Source: Acidobacteriota bacterium (lineage in GTDB: Bacteria > Acidobacteriota > Blastocatellia > Pyrinomonadales > Pyrinomonadaceae). Taken from it: 64,000 nt of DNA. The stretch's first letter is position 1, and the number at the start of each line of letters is the position of its first letter. The stretch spans positions 148,792 to 212,791 of the forward strand of contig JAFAZX010000083.1 of NCBI GenBank assembly GCA_019239425.1, in the 5' to 3' direction. The notes under the pieces were generated by a model. That model did not search any database. It was not told the DNA's origin and saw only the letters and a program-made list of their open reading frames with translations. Both the position numbers and the translations under genes were made by a program. This document shows positions 1 to 7,836 of the stretch, piece after piece.

Positions 1-1193
1 GACGCGACCGCGCGACCGTCGAGGGTTTCGAGCAGCAGGTCGAAGGTGCCGTGGTCGAACGAGAGGCCGGGCGCGGGCTGCGCGGGCACCACGCGCTCGC
101 GCAGGCCACGCGCCTCCAGTTCGAGCGCGCGGTGGTGGCAGTAAGGGTTGTTGCCTGGGCGGCCGAAGAGCGAGTGGCTGAGCCAGGTGCAGCCGCCGCG
201 GCACACGTCCGCGTAGTAGCAGCCGCGGCAGAAGCCCCACAGCTCTTCGCCCGCGCGCGTCAGGTTGAAGTTAAGCTCCGGCGTGTTGCGCCAGATGTCC
301 GCGAGCGTCAGGTCGCGGATGTTGCCGCCCGCGTAGCCGACGGTCGGCAGCGACGGGCAGCCCTTGATCGTGCCGTCGGCCTCGACGCCGAGCGTGTTCT
401 GGCCCGCATTGCAGCCCGGCCAGAAGACCGTGTCGTCGCCCCCGCCGCGCCAGAGCGATTCGTAAGGGCCGAAGTAGCCGACGTTATTGCCCGGCTGCAT
501 GAGCATCCCGCGCTCGACGCCCTCGTCGAAAAGCTCCGCCAGCAGGGGCATGAGTTCGAGCAGTTGGAAGGGTTGGAGCAGAAGCTCCGGGTGGTCTGCC
601 GCGCGGCCCATCGCGACGGTCAGTTGTATCTGCCAGCTCTTCGCGCCCGCCTCGACGAAGAGGTCGAAGAGTTCGCGCAACTCCGGCAAGACCAGTGAGG
701 TAATCTGCGTGTTGACGCTCGTCGCGATGCCGTACTCGCGCACGAGGCCGAGCGCCTTGAAGGCCGCGGCGAAAGAGCCCTTCACGCCGCGCAGGCGGTC
801 GTGCAGCTCTTCGAGTCCGTCCACGGAGACGCCGATGGCCTGAAGCCCCGCCTCGGCCGCCTCGCGGACTCTCTCTTCGGTCAGGTGGAGCCCGCCCGTC
901 TGCATCGCGCAGTCCATGCCGTGCGCGCGCACGGCGCGGACGATCTCGACCCAGTCGCGGCGCAGGTACGCCTCGCCGCCGATGAGCGTGACCTCGCGCG
1001 TGCCGAGGCGCGCGAGCTGCGCGACGAGGTCGAGGCACTCACGGGTCGTCAGCTCGTCCGGACGCCGACGCCCGGCCCGTGACCCGCAGTGCTGACACTT
1101 CAGGTCACAGGCCAGGGTGATCTCCCAGACGACGTGCACGGGCCGGTAGGTCTCGCGGTCGTCTTCGGTGAAGAAACGTGTCGGCTGTTCCAT
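1..1193 (-). CDS. Radical SAM/SPASM peptide maturase (3' end outside the window)
   Basis: The reading frame is open from an ATG at 1193 to the left edge, so about 397 residues are visible and the C-terminus is missing. Near the N-terminus ACDLKCQHC gives the CX3CX2C cluster of radical SAM enzymes (about C29, C33, C36). TLIGGEAYLRRDW follows. The C-terminal part has a SPASM-type cysteine set: GCNAGQNTLGVEADG, KGCPSL, FCRGCYYADVCRGGC and NNPYCHHR. SPASM maturases bind extra Fe-S clusters and modify ribosomal peptides. The text resembles, from memory, maturases annotated as GDL-motif peptide associated. The gene starts 6 nt after the small DUF1843-like gene, whose product is its likely substrate or partner. 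Family is clear; substrate is inferred. Confidence 0.88.
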   Translation of the reverse strand, partial: MEQPTRFFTEDDRETYRPVHVVWEITLACDLKCQHCGSRAGRRRPDELTTRECLDLVAQLARLGTREVTLIGGEAYLRRDWVEIVRAVRAHGMDCAMQTGGLHLTEERVREAAEAGLQAIGVSVDGLEELHDRLRGVKGSFAAAFKALGLVREYGIATSVNTQITSLVLPELRELFDLFVEAGAKSWQIQLTVAMGRAADHPELLLQPFQLLELMPLLAELFDEGVERGMLMQPGNNVGYFGPYESLWRGGGDDTVFWPGCNAGQNTLGVEADGTIKGCPSLPTVGYAGGNIRDLTLADIWRNTPELNFNLTRAGEELWGFCRGCYYADVCRGGCTWLSHSLFGRPGNNPYCHHRALELEARGLRERVVPAQPAPGLSFDHGTFDLLLETLDGRAVA

Positions 1194-1199
1194 GTCCGC

Positions 1200-1433
1200 C
1201 TACTTGCCGCCGCCCTTCGAGAGCTTCTGCTCCAACTTGTCGAGCGCGGCCTGCGCGTCCTTGATCCACTTCCGCGCCGACGCCGCCACCTTCCTCATCT
1301 CGGCCGCGTCGCCGCGCGCCGCCGCCCCGCGGATCGCCTCGCCGTAGGGCGGCACAGAGCCCGCCGCCGCGCTCGTCTTGCCGGCCGCCTTCTTCGCGCC
1401 ACTCTTCTTTGCAGAGCCTTTGCTTGTCGCCAT
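1200..1433 (-). CDS. Small DUF1843-like protein, possible maturase substrate
   Basis: This is a 77-residue protein. The ATG at 1433 is chosen over an upstream in-frame start because GGAGG lies 7 nt before it. The first 25 residues are Lys/Ala/Ser rich. The middle reads PPYGEAIRGAAARGDAAEM, which fits what I recall of DUF1843 (PPYG.AI...GDL..M; here GDA replaces GDL). The C-terminal half is a charged helix ending in KLSKGGGK. It sits between the AMMECR1 fusion gene (38 nt upstream) and the SPASM maturase (6 nt downstream), so it is almost certainly co-transcribed with them. A role as peptide substrate is inferred from size and position; a small helical accessory protein is the alternative. Confidence 0.75.
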   Translation of the reverse strand: MATSKGSAKKSGAKKAAGKTSAAAGSVPPYGEAIRGAAARGDAAEMRKVAASARKWIKDAQAALDKLEQKLSKGGGK

Positions 1434-1471
1434 TCGTTTGCCTCCGGTGATTGGTGTTTGGGGATAAAGCC

Positions 1472-4423
1472 TCAGGATGAAAGCGCGCGGCACAGTTCAT
1501 CTGCCGCCGCCGAACTCATGCCCTCTTCACGGTATTCCATAATCGCGGAGAGGGCGTGCTGGACGAAGTCCGTGCGAATTTCGCTGTAGTGAATCGCGCG
1601 GCGCAGGCCGCCGAACGCGTAGGCGGGCGACGGCAGCACCGAGGCGTCGCGCTCCTGTATGACGAGCCGGTCGAGGAAGCGCAGCCCGCGCGCGTAAGAG
1701 TCTGCGTACGACCTTCGCCTTCGTTCGTCGCCGAGTTCGTGCGCGAGGTTCGCGGCCGACGCGACGGCTTCGAGGTAGACGGCCGACGTGTAGCCGGGCG
1801 TCTCCGGCTGGTGGTCGTTGATGAAGGCGCCGGTGCGCTCCTGTTGAAAGGTCAGGAGCCAGTCGACGATCTCGAAGACGAAGTCGGCGAAGCGTTCGTC
1901 GCGCGTGACGTGCCACCAGCGCGCGAAGGCCTGCGTGTACCACGAGACCTGCCCGAAGCCGCGTCTGTGCCTGAAGCGATGACGATAGAAGAGGAAGGCG
2001 CGTTCGAGCCTCGCCTCGTCAACCTGTGAGACGCCCGCCGCGCACGACGCCGCGAGCGCGAGCAGAACCTGTCCGGGGAAGTAGTCCTGAAACTCTTCCG
2101 TCGCCGCCGACGGCTCGCGGTGAGTCTGCACGCGGCCGTGCGGCAGGCTCACGCAGTTCCAAAGTGTCCTGGCGGCGCGTTCGCATAACGCGCGGCGCTC
2201 GTCCGACTCAAGCGCGTTCGACTCGCAGAGCGCGAGGAGCGTGAAGGACAACTCCGCCACCGACGGCGGCTGCCCCGTTACTTCGAGCCACAACTCGCCT
2301 TCGCCCTCCGACGCCGCGCGCAGGAGATATTCAAGTGCCCTTTCGGATGCCGCCTTCGATTCGTCGCCGCCGAAGACGCGGGCCGCGCGCGCCAGCGTCC
2401 ACGCCGCGTGCGCGAGCCGAGGCAGGTCTCTCCCCTCGTAGAGCCTGTTCTGGAAAGGCTCGTAGTCAGTGTAGAAGGAGCCGTCCGGCTTCTGGTGCCG
2501 GAGCAGATACTGCGTGTGCAGTTCGGCGCGGCGCGCGAGCAGCGCGTCCAACTCTTCCGGCTCACAAGCTTCGGCGCGCGGGAAACCGCCGACGAGTTCG
2601 TGCGTGCCGCGCGCGTCCGCGAGCCACGTCGCGCAGTCGAAGCGGCACCAGTAGAAGGGCGGCTCGCCGAGGCCCGCCTTCTTCAAAACCTCCCGGGCGA
2701 ACCCTTCGGCGTCGAGGTTCTGCATGGACGCGACGAACGGGAGCAGAAGCCCGACGCTCTCGTCCCTGTACGCCATCAGAGCCTGCTGCCCGTGCCGGAA
2801 GTAGCGCACGACCTCCTCGGGCGAGCAACTGCCGATGACCAGCTCGTCGAAGAGCATTGAGACGCTGACGGCCACGTCGTCGACTTCGACAGGACTTGCG
2901 TCGGCGTCGAAGCGCGCGTCCTCAAGCGCCGCGCGCGCGAGCCGCCGCAAGTCTTCGTCGAACGCGGCACCCCTCGTGGGCCGGCCGCCCATGCAGCCGC
3001 GCAGCCGGCCGCGCACGTAGACGGTCACGTAGAAGGAGTCGAGCCCTTCGAGTCGTGATTCATCTTTGAAAGCGAGTGTCGTCTCACACTGTCCTGTTAG
3101 TTGACTGACGACGAGGTCGCGTGCGCGCTCCGCGAGCGGCGCGCAGACTTCACGACTCTTGTGCCAGGGCCGCGCGCCGGCGGGCACGCCGGTCGGCTGC
3201 CAGTCCGCGCCCGGCTCGACGAGCTTGACGAGTTCGTGTCGGTAAATCTCGTAAGGCTCGAACGAGACGAGTCCGGCGTTTTTGCGCCGCGCGTGCCGGA
3301 GCTGCGCCCACTCGCCGACGATGCCCGGCATCCGCGGCAGCGCGCCGCCCATCTGCCACGGGCGTTCGAGGCTGCGCACGACGATGCCGTAACGCTCGTT
3401 GTCGAGCTGCCCCGGCGCGCAGCGCTCAAGCTTGCGGAAGAAGGTGACGGCGACCGCGCTCCGACTCAACAACTCAAGTCCCTCGTCCCCCTGTGGCAAC
3501 TGCTTCGCCGTCAGGAGTGACGCGAGCAGAAGGTCTTCGGCCGCCGTGCCATTCGCCTCTTCGGGGAAGTGCCAGAAGCCTTCGCGCGCGTGGCGCACGT
3601 GCACGTCCGCGCGCGAGCGCAGGCTGACCCACGCGCCGCCGCTTGAGTCGTACTCCTGGTCGAGCCGACGCGGCGCGCGCGGCAGGCGGCCCGTCTTCAG
3701 GAACTCAGAGACGGCGAGGCGCGCGAGCGCCGACGGATGAAGGCCGTCGGGCGCGCGCTCGCCCCCCCACTCGAATTCGGGGAAGCACTTCGTCGGATTG
3801 AGCGGGGGCTTGTACTCGCCCTCCATGTGATAGATGAAGTCGTCCCAGATGTCGTAGACGGCCTCGCAGTGATAGCCGCGCTCCTGCATCGCCGCGTAGC
3901 CGCCGTGCCAGCCGAAGCGCACGAGACAGACGCCGCCCTCGACGCGCAGCCCGGCCTCTTCGAGCCGCGCGCAGGCCTCCTCCAGAGAGAGCCCCGAGCT
4001 GACCGAGTCGTCGACGAGGACGACCGGCTCGGACTGGTCGATTGGGCCTTCGACCAGCTTCAAAGAGCCGTGGCCTTTGCGTTCTTTACGCACGAGCAGC
4101 CCGCGGTAGCGACCGCCGGACTGGAGCACGCAGGATTGCAGGATGGGGACGGCCGTCAGCCCGTAGGTCGCGAGCTGCCGGCCGTCGAAGCGCTTGAGGA
4201 GTTCGAGGACGCAGCGGCCGGCCAGCTCGGCGCCGCGCGGCGTGAGCGTGACCGAGAGCGAGTCGAGCATCCAGCGGTGCGAAGAGCCGTCGCGCGAGAG
4301 CACGGGCTGCGTCTCGGAGCGGTGGAGGATGCCTCCGTCTCGGAGCAGGCCGAGCAGCTCCGCGCGCTCCTCCTGGAAGCGCGCGGGCAGCGCCGAGAGT
4401 GTGGCCGACATCGCTTCGCGCAA
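1472..4423 (-). CDS. Phosphoribosyltransferase / AMMECR1 / alpha-toroid fusion protein
   Basis: The product has 983 residues if translation begins at the TTG at 4423, which has AAGGAG about 8 nt upstream; ATG 4411 is the alternative. Residues about 50-240 look like a type I phosphoribosyltransferase, with the PRPP-binding loop PVVLVDDSVSSGLSLEEA near 133-150. Residues about 260-605 hold AMMECR1-like sequence. The second half of this part is the clearest (YVTVYVRGRLRGCMGG near 465-480), and an earlier, weaker copy may cover 265-400. Residues about 625-983 are helical repeats resembling an (alpha/alpha)6 toroid (LLRHQKPDGSFYTDYEPF; GAFINDHQPETPGYTSAVYL). It starts 15 nt after the B12-type radical SAM gene, so co-expression is likely. 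Its reaction is unknown. AMMECR1 proteins are known to co-occur with radical SAM enzymes, which suits this setting. Confidence 0.85.
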   Translation of the reverse strand: MREAMSATLSALPARFQEERAELLGLLRDGGILHRSETQPVLSRDGSSHRWMLDSLSVTLTPRGAELAGRCVLELLKRFDGRQLATYGLTAVPILQSCVLQSGGRYRGLLVRKERKGHGSLKLVEGPIDQSEPVVLVDDSVSSGLSLEEACARLEEAGLRVEGGVCLVRFGWHGGYAAMQERGYHCEAVYDIWDDFIYHMEGEYKPPLNPTKCFPEFEWGGERAPDGLHPSALARLAVSEFLKTGRLPRAPRRLDQEYDSSGGAWVSLRSRADVHVRHAREGFWHFPEEANGTAAEDLLLASLLTAKQLPQGDEGLELLSRSAVAVTFFRKLERCAPGQLDNERYGIVVRSLERPWQMGGALPRMPGIVGEWAQLRHARRKNAGLVSFEPYEIYRHELVKLVEPGADWQPTGVPAGARPWHKSREVCAPLAERARDLVVSQLTGQCETTLAFKDESRLEGLDSFYVTVYVRGRLRGCMGGRPTRGAAFDEDLRRLARAALEDARFDADASPVEVDDVAVSVSMLFDELVIGSCSPEEVVRYFRHGQQALMAYRDESVGLLLPFVASMQNLDAEGFAREVLKKAGLGEPPFYWCRFDCATWLADARGTHELVGGFPRAEACEPEELDALLARRAELHTQYLLRHQKPDGSFYTDYEPFQNRLYEGRDLPRLAHAAWTLARAARVFGGDESKAASERALEYLLRAASEGEGELWLEVTGQPPSVAELSFTLLALCESNALESDERRALCERAARTLWNCVSLPHGRVQTHREPSAATEEFQDYFPGQVLLALAASCAAGVSQVDEARLERAFLFYRHRFRHRRGFGQVSWYTQAFARWWHVTRDERFADFVFEIVDWLLTFQQERTGAFINDHQPETPGYTSAVYLEAVASAANLAHELGDERRRRSYADSYARGLRFLDRLVIQERDASVLPSPAYAFGGLRRAIHYSEIRTDFVQHALSAIMEYREEGMSSAAADELCRALSS

Positions 4424-4438
4424 GCGCCCCGCTCCTTC

Positions 4439-6268
4439 TCAGACGTAAGGGTTCGACGGCAGGGCCAGGCTGAGGTAGCGGCCGTCGAGGTGAATCATCA
4501 GGTCGCGTTCGACGAACTCGGCCAAAGCCTCCTCGACCCACGGCGCCCCTTCGAAGCGCGCGGCGAGCTCCTTCGGCGTGCGCGCGTCGGCGCAGAACTC
4601 GTAGAGCGCGGCGCGCGGCCCCGTGTAGGTCGCCTCCTGCACGCGCCCGTCGCGCCCGTCCTCGACGAAGATGGTCTCCCAGGCTTTGCGGTAACGAAGG
4701 TACGGGCGCGGCCGCCCGCGCCAGCGCTGCTGCCAGAGTTCGACCGCCGCGAAGAGTTCTTCGTAGCCCTCTTCGCCGACGGTGTCGCCCATCTCGTGCT
4801 CGAAGTAGTAGGAGACGCGCTTGAGGTTGAAGCGGTCTTTCGGGAAGAGGAAGTCGTAAGCCGGCGAGTATGTGAGACGCGAGACAGACTGCGTCTCGGG
4901 CTCCTCGAACATGGGCGAGCCGCGGTCGGCGCGCGCCTGCGCGGCGGCCCACGGCGGCTGCCAGTGGTGAATCTTCGGCATCAGCTCGACTTGCGCGCGG
5001 TAGTCCTCCGCCAGCTCGCCGGGGAAGCGGACGAGGATGTTGTAGAGGTTGTTGATCTGGTAGTAGGTGCACCACTTCACCAGCTCAAGGTTGCGCATGC
5101 CCGTCGTGTGCTTCCGCATCAGCTTGAGGACGTGCGTCGAGAAGCTCTCGACGCCGGGCTGGATGGAGAAGAGGCCGCCCGCGCGCATCAGCTTCAGCTG
5201 CGCGCGCGTGAGGCTCGGGCGGACTTCGTAGTGGAGCTTGATGTCGGTGTTGGCCGAGGCCAGGCGGCCGAAGAGGCCGTCGATGTACTCGGGCGCCATG
5301 ATGTTGTCGATGGCGTTGAAGTCGAGCACGCCGTAGCGGCGCGAGAGCGTCTCCAACTGTTCGAGCACCTGCGCCGAGTCCTTCGCGCGGAACTCCATCC
5401 CGGCGCGGTTCAGGCCGCAGAAGGTGCAGTGGTTCTTCACGCCCCACCAGCAGCCGCGCGCGGTCTCAATCGGCAGCAAGACCTCCTGCATGCCCTCGTA
5501 ATTTTCGTAACCGCCCTCGCGGCGCGCGTAGAAGTACTCGTCGAAGTCGGGCGCGGGCGTGCGGTTCATGTCCTTGAGGTTCGGCGCGCGCCCGTTGAAG
5601 ACGACCTCGCCCCGGTCGCGCCAGAGCAGGCCGGGCAGGCCCTTCATCGACTCGCCCGCGTAGAGGCGTTTGACCATCTCGGGGAAGGTCTCTTCGGCGT
5701 CGCCGCAGTGGACGTAGTCCACCTCGGGGCAGCCGCGCATGATCTCCTCGGCGATGTCGTCCTCGAAGCCCGCGCCGCCCATGATGATGGGGATGTCCGG
5801 ATGCCTCTCTTTCAACGCGCGCGCGAGCGCGACGCTGGCGAGCATCTGCTGGAAGCAGACGGAGAAGCCGACGAGGCCGAAGCGCCGCCAGTCGATGCTC
5901 TCGACGCAGAAGTCGAGAAAGGCCGGCACCGCCTCGTCGCGCACGCGCAGGAGGTCTGCGACGGTGCGGCCGGCCTGCGCGCAGATGGCCTGCAAGGAAG
6001 GGCCGTAGAGTTCGAGATAACCCTTGTCGTCGGCGAACTCTCCGAAGGCCGCGCGCGCCCAGAGCCACTCGCCGACCATGCACGGGTAGACGTCGGCGAG
6101 CGCCTCGCTCAAGCCCCAGCCGACGTGCGGGCCGAAGTACATGAAGAGCGAGAAGGGCTGTGCGGGGATGCCGGCGCGCTCCAGCGTCGGCTTGAGCAGG
6201 CCGAGTTGGAAGGAGGGGAAGCGCGCCGAGAGCGTCGGCATACTGACGAGTGCGACCGGCTTCGTCAT
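4439..6268 (-). CDS. B12-type radical SAM RiPP maturation protein (C-methyltransferase family)
   Basis: The product has 609 residues from ATG 6268, which has AGGAAG 6 nt upstream; an in-frame start at 6337 would lie inside the upstream hairpin. The N-terminus VALVSMPTLSARFPSFQLG and a Rossmann-like region around residues 100-210 (IIMGGAGFED, VHCGDAEETF) fit a cobalamin-binding domain. The cluster motif is CWWGVKNHCTFCGLN near residue 273, an unusual CX7CX2C spacing that I recall as typical of the RiPP maturation radical SAM protein 1 family (TIGR03975-like). Radical SAM text continues with YEVRPSLTRAQL and IQPGVESFSTHVL. Members are thought to methylate unactivated carbons of ribosomal peptides. 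The repeat peptide just upstream is the obvious candidate substrate, by inference. Confidence 0.9.
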   Translation of the reverse strand: MTKPVALVSMPTLSARFPSFQLGLLKPTLERAGIPAQPFSLFMYFGPHVGWGLSEALADVYPCMVGEWLWARAAFGEFADDKGYLELYGPSLQAICAQAGRTVADLLRVRDEAVPAFLDFCVESIDWRRFGLVGFSVCFQQMLASVALARALKERHPDIPIIMGGAGFEDDIAEEIMRGCPEVDYVHCGDAEETFPEMVKRLYAGESMKGLPGLLWRDRGEVVFNGRAPNLKDMNRTPAPDFDEYFYARREGGYENYEGMQEVLLPIETARGCWWGVKNHCTFCGLNRAGMEFRAKDSAQVLEQLETLSRRYGVLDFNAIDNIMAPEYIDGLFGRLASANTDIKLHYEVRPSLTRAQLKLMRAGGLFSIQPGVESFSTHVLKLMRKHTTGMRNLELVKWCTYYQINNLYNILVRFPGELAEDYRAQVELMPKIHHWQPPWAAAQARADRGSPMFEEPETQSVSRLTYSPAYDFLFPKDRFNLKRVSYYFEHEMGDTVGEEGYEELFAAVELWQQRWRGRPRPYLRYRKAWETIFVEDGRDGRVQEATYTGPRAALYEFCADARTPKELAARFEGAPWVEEALAEFVERDLMIHLDGRYLSLALPSNPYV

Positions 6269-6318
6269 GCTGTGCTTCCTGTAAGTTGTCGTCGGGTGTG
6301 GCCGGGAAAGATGTCTTC

Positions 6319-6396
6319 GCGGAGACGCGGCCCTCAAGAGTGTGAAATTTCAAATCTCAAATTTGAAATTCTCAAGGGCCGCGTCCCCGCGGTCGG
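6319..6396 (-). terminator. Large inverted repeat between repeat peptide and radical SAM gene
   Basis: The arms CGCGGAGACGCGGCCCTCAA and (complement) CGCGGGGACGCGGCCCTTGA pair almost perfectly, and inside them lies a second AT-rich dyad, GAAATTTCAAAT against ATTTGAAATT. The nested hairpin fills the gap between the stop of the repeat-peptide gene (6409) and the start of the radical SAM gene (6268). It could act as a partial terminator or RNA-processing site, or be a REP-like repeat. Confidence 0.7.
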
Positions 6397-6408
6397 GCGT
6401 CTTCGTGC

Positions 6409-6840
6409 TCAATAGCTCTCGGGCTTCTGCGGCGCGATCTCCGGCACTGGCTTCGGGCTCGAGGGCGCGACCTCCGGAATCGGCCTGGCCGGCGCGATCT
6501 CGGGAATCGGTTTCGCGGGAGCCACTTCCGGGACAGGCTTCGCGGGCGCGATCTCCGGGATGGGTTTGTATGAGGGCGCGACCTCCGGGATGGGCTTCGC
6601 CGGGGCGACCTCGGGAATGGGGTACGAGGGTCGCTGGGGCGCTATCTCGGGGGCGACTTCCGTGATGGGGCGCGCGGGCCGCTCGGGTGCGATCTCGGGG
6701 GCGACTTCGGTAATCGGGCGCGCCGGGCGCTGGGGCGCGACCTCGGGGACGGGATATCCGGTCTTGTTGGGCGCGACCTCGGGGATGGGTTTCGCGGGTG
6801 CGACCTCGGGGATCGGGTACCCGGGTCTATGCGGGTGCTC
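6409..6840 (-). repeat. In-frame DNA repeats encoding PIPEVAP units
   Basis: About fourteen degenerate direct repeats of 20-45 bp with the common core (plus strand) GGCGCGACCTCGGGGATGGG encode the heptads of the proline-rich peptide. Unit spacing varies but stays a multiple of three. Confidence 0.85.
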
Positions 6841-6900
6841 GGGGTGCTCCGGGTGTTTCGGGTGCTCCGGGTGTTCTTGGTCTTTATCCTTTTCACTCAT
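6409..6900 (-). CDS. Proline-rich PIPEVAP-repeat peptide, candidate multi-core RiPP precursor
   Basis: The product has 163 residues. ATG 6900 has AGGAG 7 nt upstream. After a charged start (MSEKDKDQ) comes a run of E-H-P triplets up to residue 24, then twelve copies of P-[IV]-[PT]-E-[IV]-A-P joined by short linkers such as AK, AR, SYK or NKTGY. Two extra half units (EIAP) follow copies 4 and 5. There is no signal peptide, membrane segment or recognisable domain. It lies directly upstream of a B12-type radical SAM gene and downstream of a prolyl-hydroxylase-like gene, so a multi-core peptide substrate is a reasonable inference. A low-complexity structural protein is the alternative. That the gene is real is supported by its ribosome site and its repeat pattern, which keeps one frame. 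Confidence 0.8.
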   Translation of the reverse strand: MSEKDKDQEHPEHPKHPEHPEHPHRPGYPIPEVAPAKPIPEVAPNKTGYPVPEVAPQRPARPITEVAPEIAPERPARPITEVAPEIAPQRPSYPIPEVAPAKPIPEVAPSYKPIPEIAPAKPVPEVAPAKPIPEIAPARPIPEVAPSSPKPVPEIAPQKPESY

Positions 6901-7215
6901 GGCGGTTCTCCTGTCTACGTGAACAGTTTCGGCAAGGCGTCGAAGGTTTCGGAGTCAGGTTCCCAACCCCGCGCGAAGGCGTGTCGTGAAACCCCACGCG
7001 CGGCCGTTACTTAAAACCTACTGCGGGTGACTGAAGACCTCGGGGCGAAAGGGCGTCCAGCGGGAGCCGGCGTGCGAAGTGCAGTGTGGCGTGAGACCGG
7101 CCGAGGTCAAGTTAAGCTGACGCCAGTTATGTGTCTTAGAGCAGTGTGCGTCGAACCCTGTTTGAGCGTATGCAGGTTATGCCGAGCGGGCCGAACTGTC
7201 AATAGAAATAGCTGG
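6901..7215. other. 315-bp intergenic region, promoter and long leader of the repeat peptide
   Basis: No credible gene is seen here. The region carries a promoter-like pair near its right end and then a leader of about 265 nt before the repeat-peptide ATG. I could not match the leader to a known riboswitch. Confidence 0.5.
7174..7202 (-). promoter_or_regulatory. Sigma-70-type promoter for the repeat peptide
   Basis: On the minus strand TTGACA (7202-7197) and TAACCT (7179-7174) are separated by 17 nt. The pair lies just past the stop of the oxygenase gene and would give the repeat peptide its own transcript. Confidence 0.5.
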
Positions 7216-7818
7216 CTAGTTGAACCAACTGACGACCGTGAACCGTTCCCCGCGCGTCACGGGCGCGACCTCGTGCACGGTGTCGGCGCGAAACGCGACG
7301 AGCAGCCCCGGCTCGCCCGCCACCTCGAAGGCGCGCGCCCCTTCGTCCCCGCCCGCGCGGTAGATGACGAGCGGGCCGCCGCCGAACGTCTCCGGGCCGG
7401 GCGCGTCCGCGGCGCCGTTCAGGAAGATGACGACGGAGACCTTGCGCACCGTCAGGTGTTCGTACTCCGACTGCTCGGAGTCTGCGTCCTGATGCCTGAC
7501 GAAGAAGTCCCCCACGCCGTAGCGCAGGAACTGCGGAGGCTCGCAACCCCCCAAGCCCACGCCGAACCGCCTGCCGATCTCGCCGCGCAGCTCGAGCAGC
7601 CGGCGCTCGACGTCCGAGACGAGCGCGGCCGACACTTCGAGGCTCGAAGTCTTCCGCACGTCCTCGTGCACCAGGCCTTCGGCCCCCTCGATGTAGACCG
7701 GCGCCGGGTGGCCCGCGGCCGCGCGCGCCTCGGCCCTCACGGCCGCGCACGCCTCGGCGTCGAGAAAGTCGCGCGCGAGGAAGAGTCCGGAGCCGGCGGG
7801 CGGGTCGAGTATCTGCAT
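7216..7818 (-). CDS. 2OG-Fe(II) oxygenase, prolyl 4-hydroxylase-like
   Basis: The product has 200 residues from ATG 7818 (a GTG lies one codon earlier). It has the double-stranded beta-helix signature of 2-oxoglutarate/Fe(II) dioxygenases. The iron ligands are H-x-D in FFVRHQDAD (about H109, D111) and the distal His in RADTVHEVAPV (about H182). An Arg soon after (RGERFTVVSWF) would bind 2-oxoglutarate, and the family-typical ETFGGGPLVIY precedes. Such enzymes hydroxylate proline or other residues in peptides. The next gene in the same direction encodes a very proline-rich repeat peptide, so that peptide is a plausible substrate; this is inference. No signal peptide is seen, so the enzyme acts in the cytoplasm. 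Confidence 0.85.
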   Translation of the reverse strand: MQILDPPAGSGLFLARDFLDAEACAAVRAEARAAAGHPAPVYIEGAEGLVHEDVRKTSSLEVSAALVSDVERRLLELRGEIGRRFGVGLGGCEPPQFLRYGVGDFFVRHQDADSEQSEYEHLTVRKVSVVIFLNGAADAPGPETFGGGPLVIYRAGGDEGARAFEVAGEPGLLVAFRADTVHEVAPVTRGERFTVVSWFN

Positions 7819-7836
7819 CACCGAGTCACTTCGAGT

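Noticed and set aside
3737..6415. 892-codon open frame on the plus strand opposite the fusion and radical SAM genes
   Set aside because: It lies antisense to two genes with clear motifs, and its Val/Ala/Arg/Leu-rich translation has no domain. High GC at third positions explains the lack of stops.
6409..6840. CRISPR-like array from short direct repeats
   Set aside because: Repeats are degenerate, spacing is irregular and in-frame, and they encode a clear peptide repeat; there are no cas genes.
6900..7170. Possible cobalamin riboswitch before the peptide and B12-type radical SAM genes
   Set aside because: I looked for the B12 box and saw only a loose GCCACACTG; the conserved core was not found.
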